NCBI GenBank assembly: GCA_964413265.1
Contig: CAYPRX010000037.1
Location: forward strand, 157,921 to 221,920
Direction of reading: 5' to 3'
Source: CAVYGN01 sp964413265
GTDB taxonomy: Bacteria; Spirochaetota; Brevinematia; Brevinematales; JAOACQ01
DNA length: 64,000 nucleotides
This document shows positions 63,933-64,000 of this stretch, one piece after another. A program made the translations under genes and the position numbers. Within the stretch, counting starts at the first letter, position 1. Every line of letters begins with the position of its first letter. The notes beneath the pieces were generated by a model that was not told where the DNA came from, did not search any database, and was given only the letters and a program-made list of their open reading frames with translations.

Positions 63933-64000
63933 TGATAAATATTAAAGATGAATTCGAAAAAGCCAGAAATTTGTATAAACAGCAGGAATATGAGGAAACG
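63933..64000 (+). CDS. 5' end of a further gene, possibly a TPR protein, with an apparent frame break
   Basis: A strong AGGAGGAGA precedes ATG at 63933. The annotated frame reads MINIKDEFEKPEICINSRNM. Adding one A in the run of four at 63958-63961 would give DEFEKARNLYKQQEYEET, a convincing TPR helix, so a single-base deletion (real or sequencing error) is likely. The gene runs off the window end. Confidence 0.5.

Noticed and set aside
1..64000. CRISPR arrays, rRNA and tRNA genes
   Set aside because: No regularly spaced direct repeats of CRISPR size, and no rRNA or tRNA-like sequences were noticed in the intergenic regions; tRNA absence was judged by eye only.

Overview
The window comes from a moderately AT-rich, gene-dense bacterial chromosome, most likely a member of the Spirochaetota. 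The strongest marker is a FlaA-type flagellar filament sheath protein (38116-39099), a family characteristic of spirochaete periplasmic flagella. It is supported by a FlgN-FlgK-FlgL-FliW-CsrA block, a FlgJ rod-binding protein and several outer-membrane beta-barrel candidates (diderm envelope). I cannot assign a genus. No rRNA, tRNA, CRISPR array or intact mobile element was seen.

Layout. 1-8995: 3' part of dxr; a minus-strand operon with a two-TM protein, a 672-residue membrane-anchored unknown, FlgJ and a truncated histidine-kinase-like protein; then an OmpR/PhoB-type response regulator, a PHP-glycosyltransferase fusion, a CBS-PP2C phosphatase and SixA. 9096-16375: a K+/H+-type antiporter and a phosphate cluster (phoU, pstB, pstA, pstC, pstS, porin), with a Pho-box-like triple repeat upstream of the porin and two strong hairpins around pstS. 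16410-21764: purE, a UDP-glucuronate decarboxylase-like gene, a secreted unknown, a decayed stretch with an IS3-type transposase remnant and a truncated secreted repeat protein, then a histidine kinase/radical SAM pair. 22022-28645: flagellar hook-filament junction genes with the FliW-CsrA switch, a mini TPR protein, bactofilin and a CsgG-like multidomain protein. 28746-34679: a heterodimeric ABC exporter, a broken MFS gene and an OmpA protein with FlgD-like repeats. 34665-37924: rpe, a PASTA protein, fmt and def. 38056-39156: flaA with a sigma-28-like promoter and a terminator. 39195-46782: a peptide-type ABC importer (two tandem binding proteins, two permeases, two ATPases). 46775-47818: a triple thioredoxin-fold protein. 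47889-53717: an outer-membrane protein diverging from an RND/MMPL transporter and a LolA-like protein, with mirrored sigma-70 promoters and repeated operator-like elements, and a nearby tetR. 53871-64000: another beta-barrel protein, ilvE, LolD and LolC/E, a tail-anchored unknown, NAD salvage (pncA, pncB), glycogen phosphorylase and the start of another gene.

How the parts fit together. Three regulatory circuits can be read from the DNA: phosphate (PhoB-like regulator, Pho-box-like repeats, pst-phoU and porin), motility (sigma-28-like promoters before flgN, flaA and perhaps a secreted unknown, with FliW-CsrA), and a TetR-type circuit that may control an envelope export or lipid-trafficking set. 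The last, together with the PHP-GT4 fusion, is the best candidate for an under-described system.
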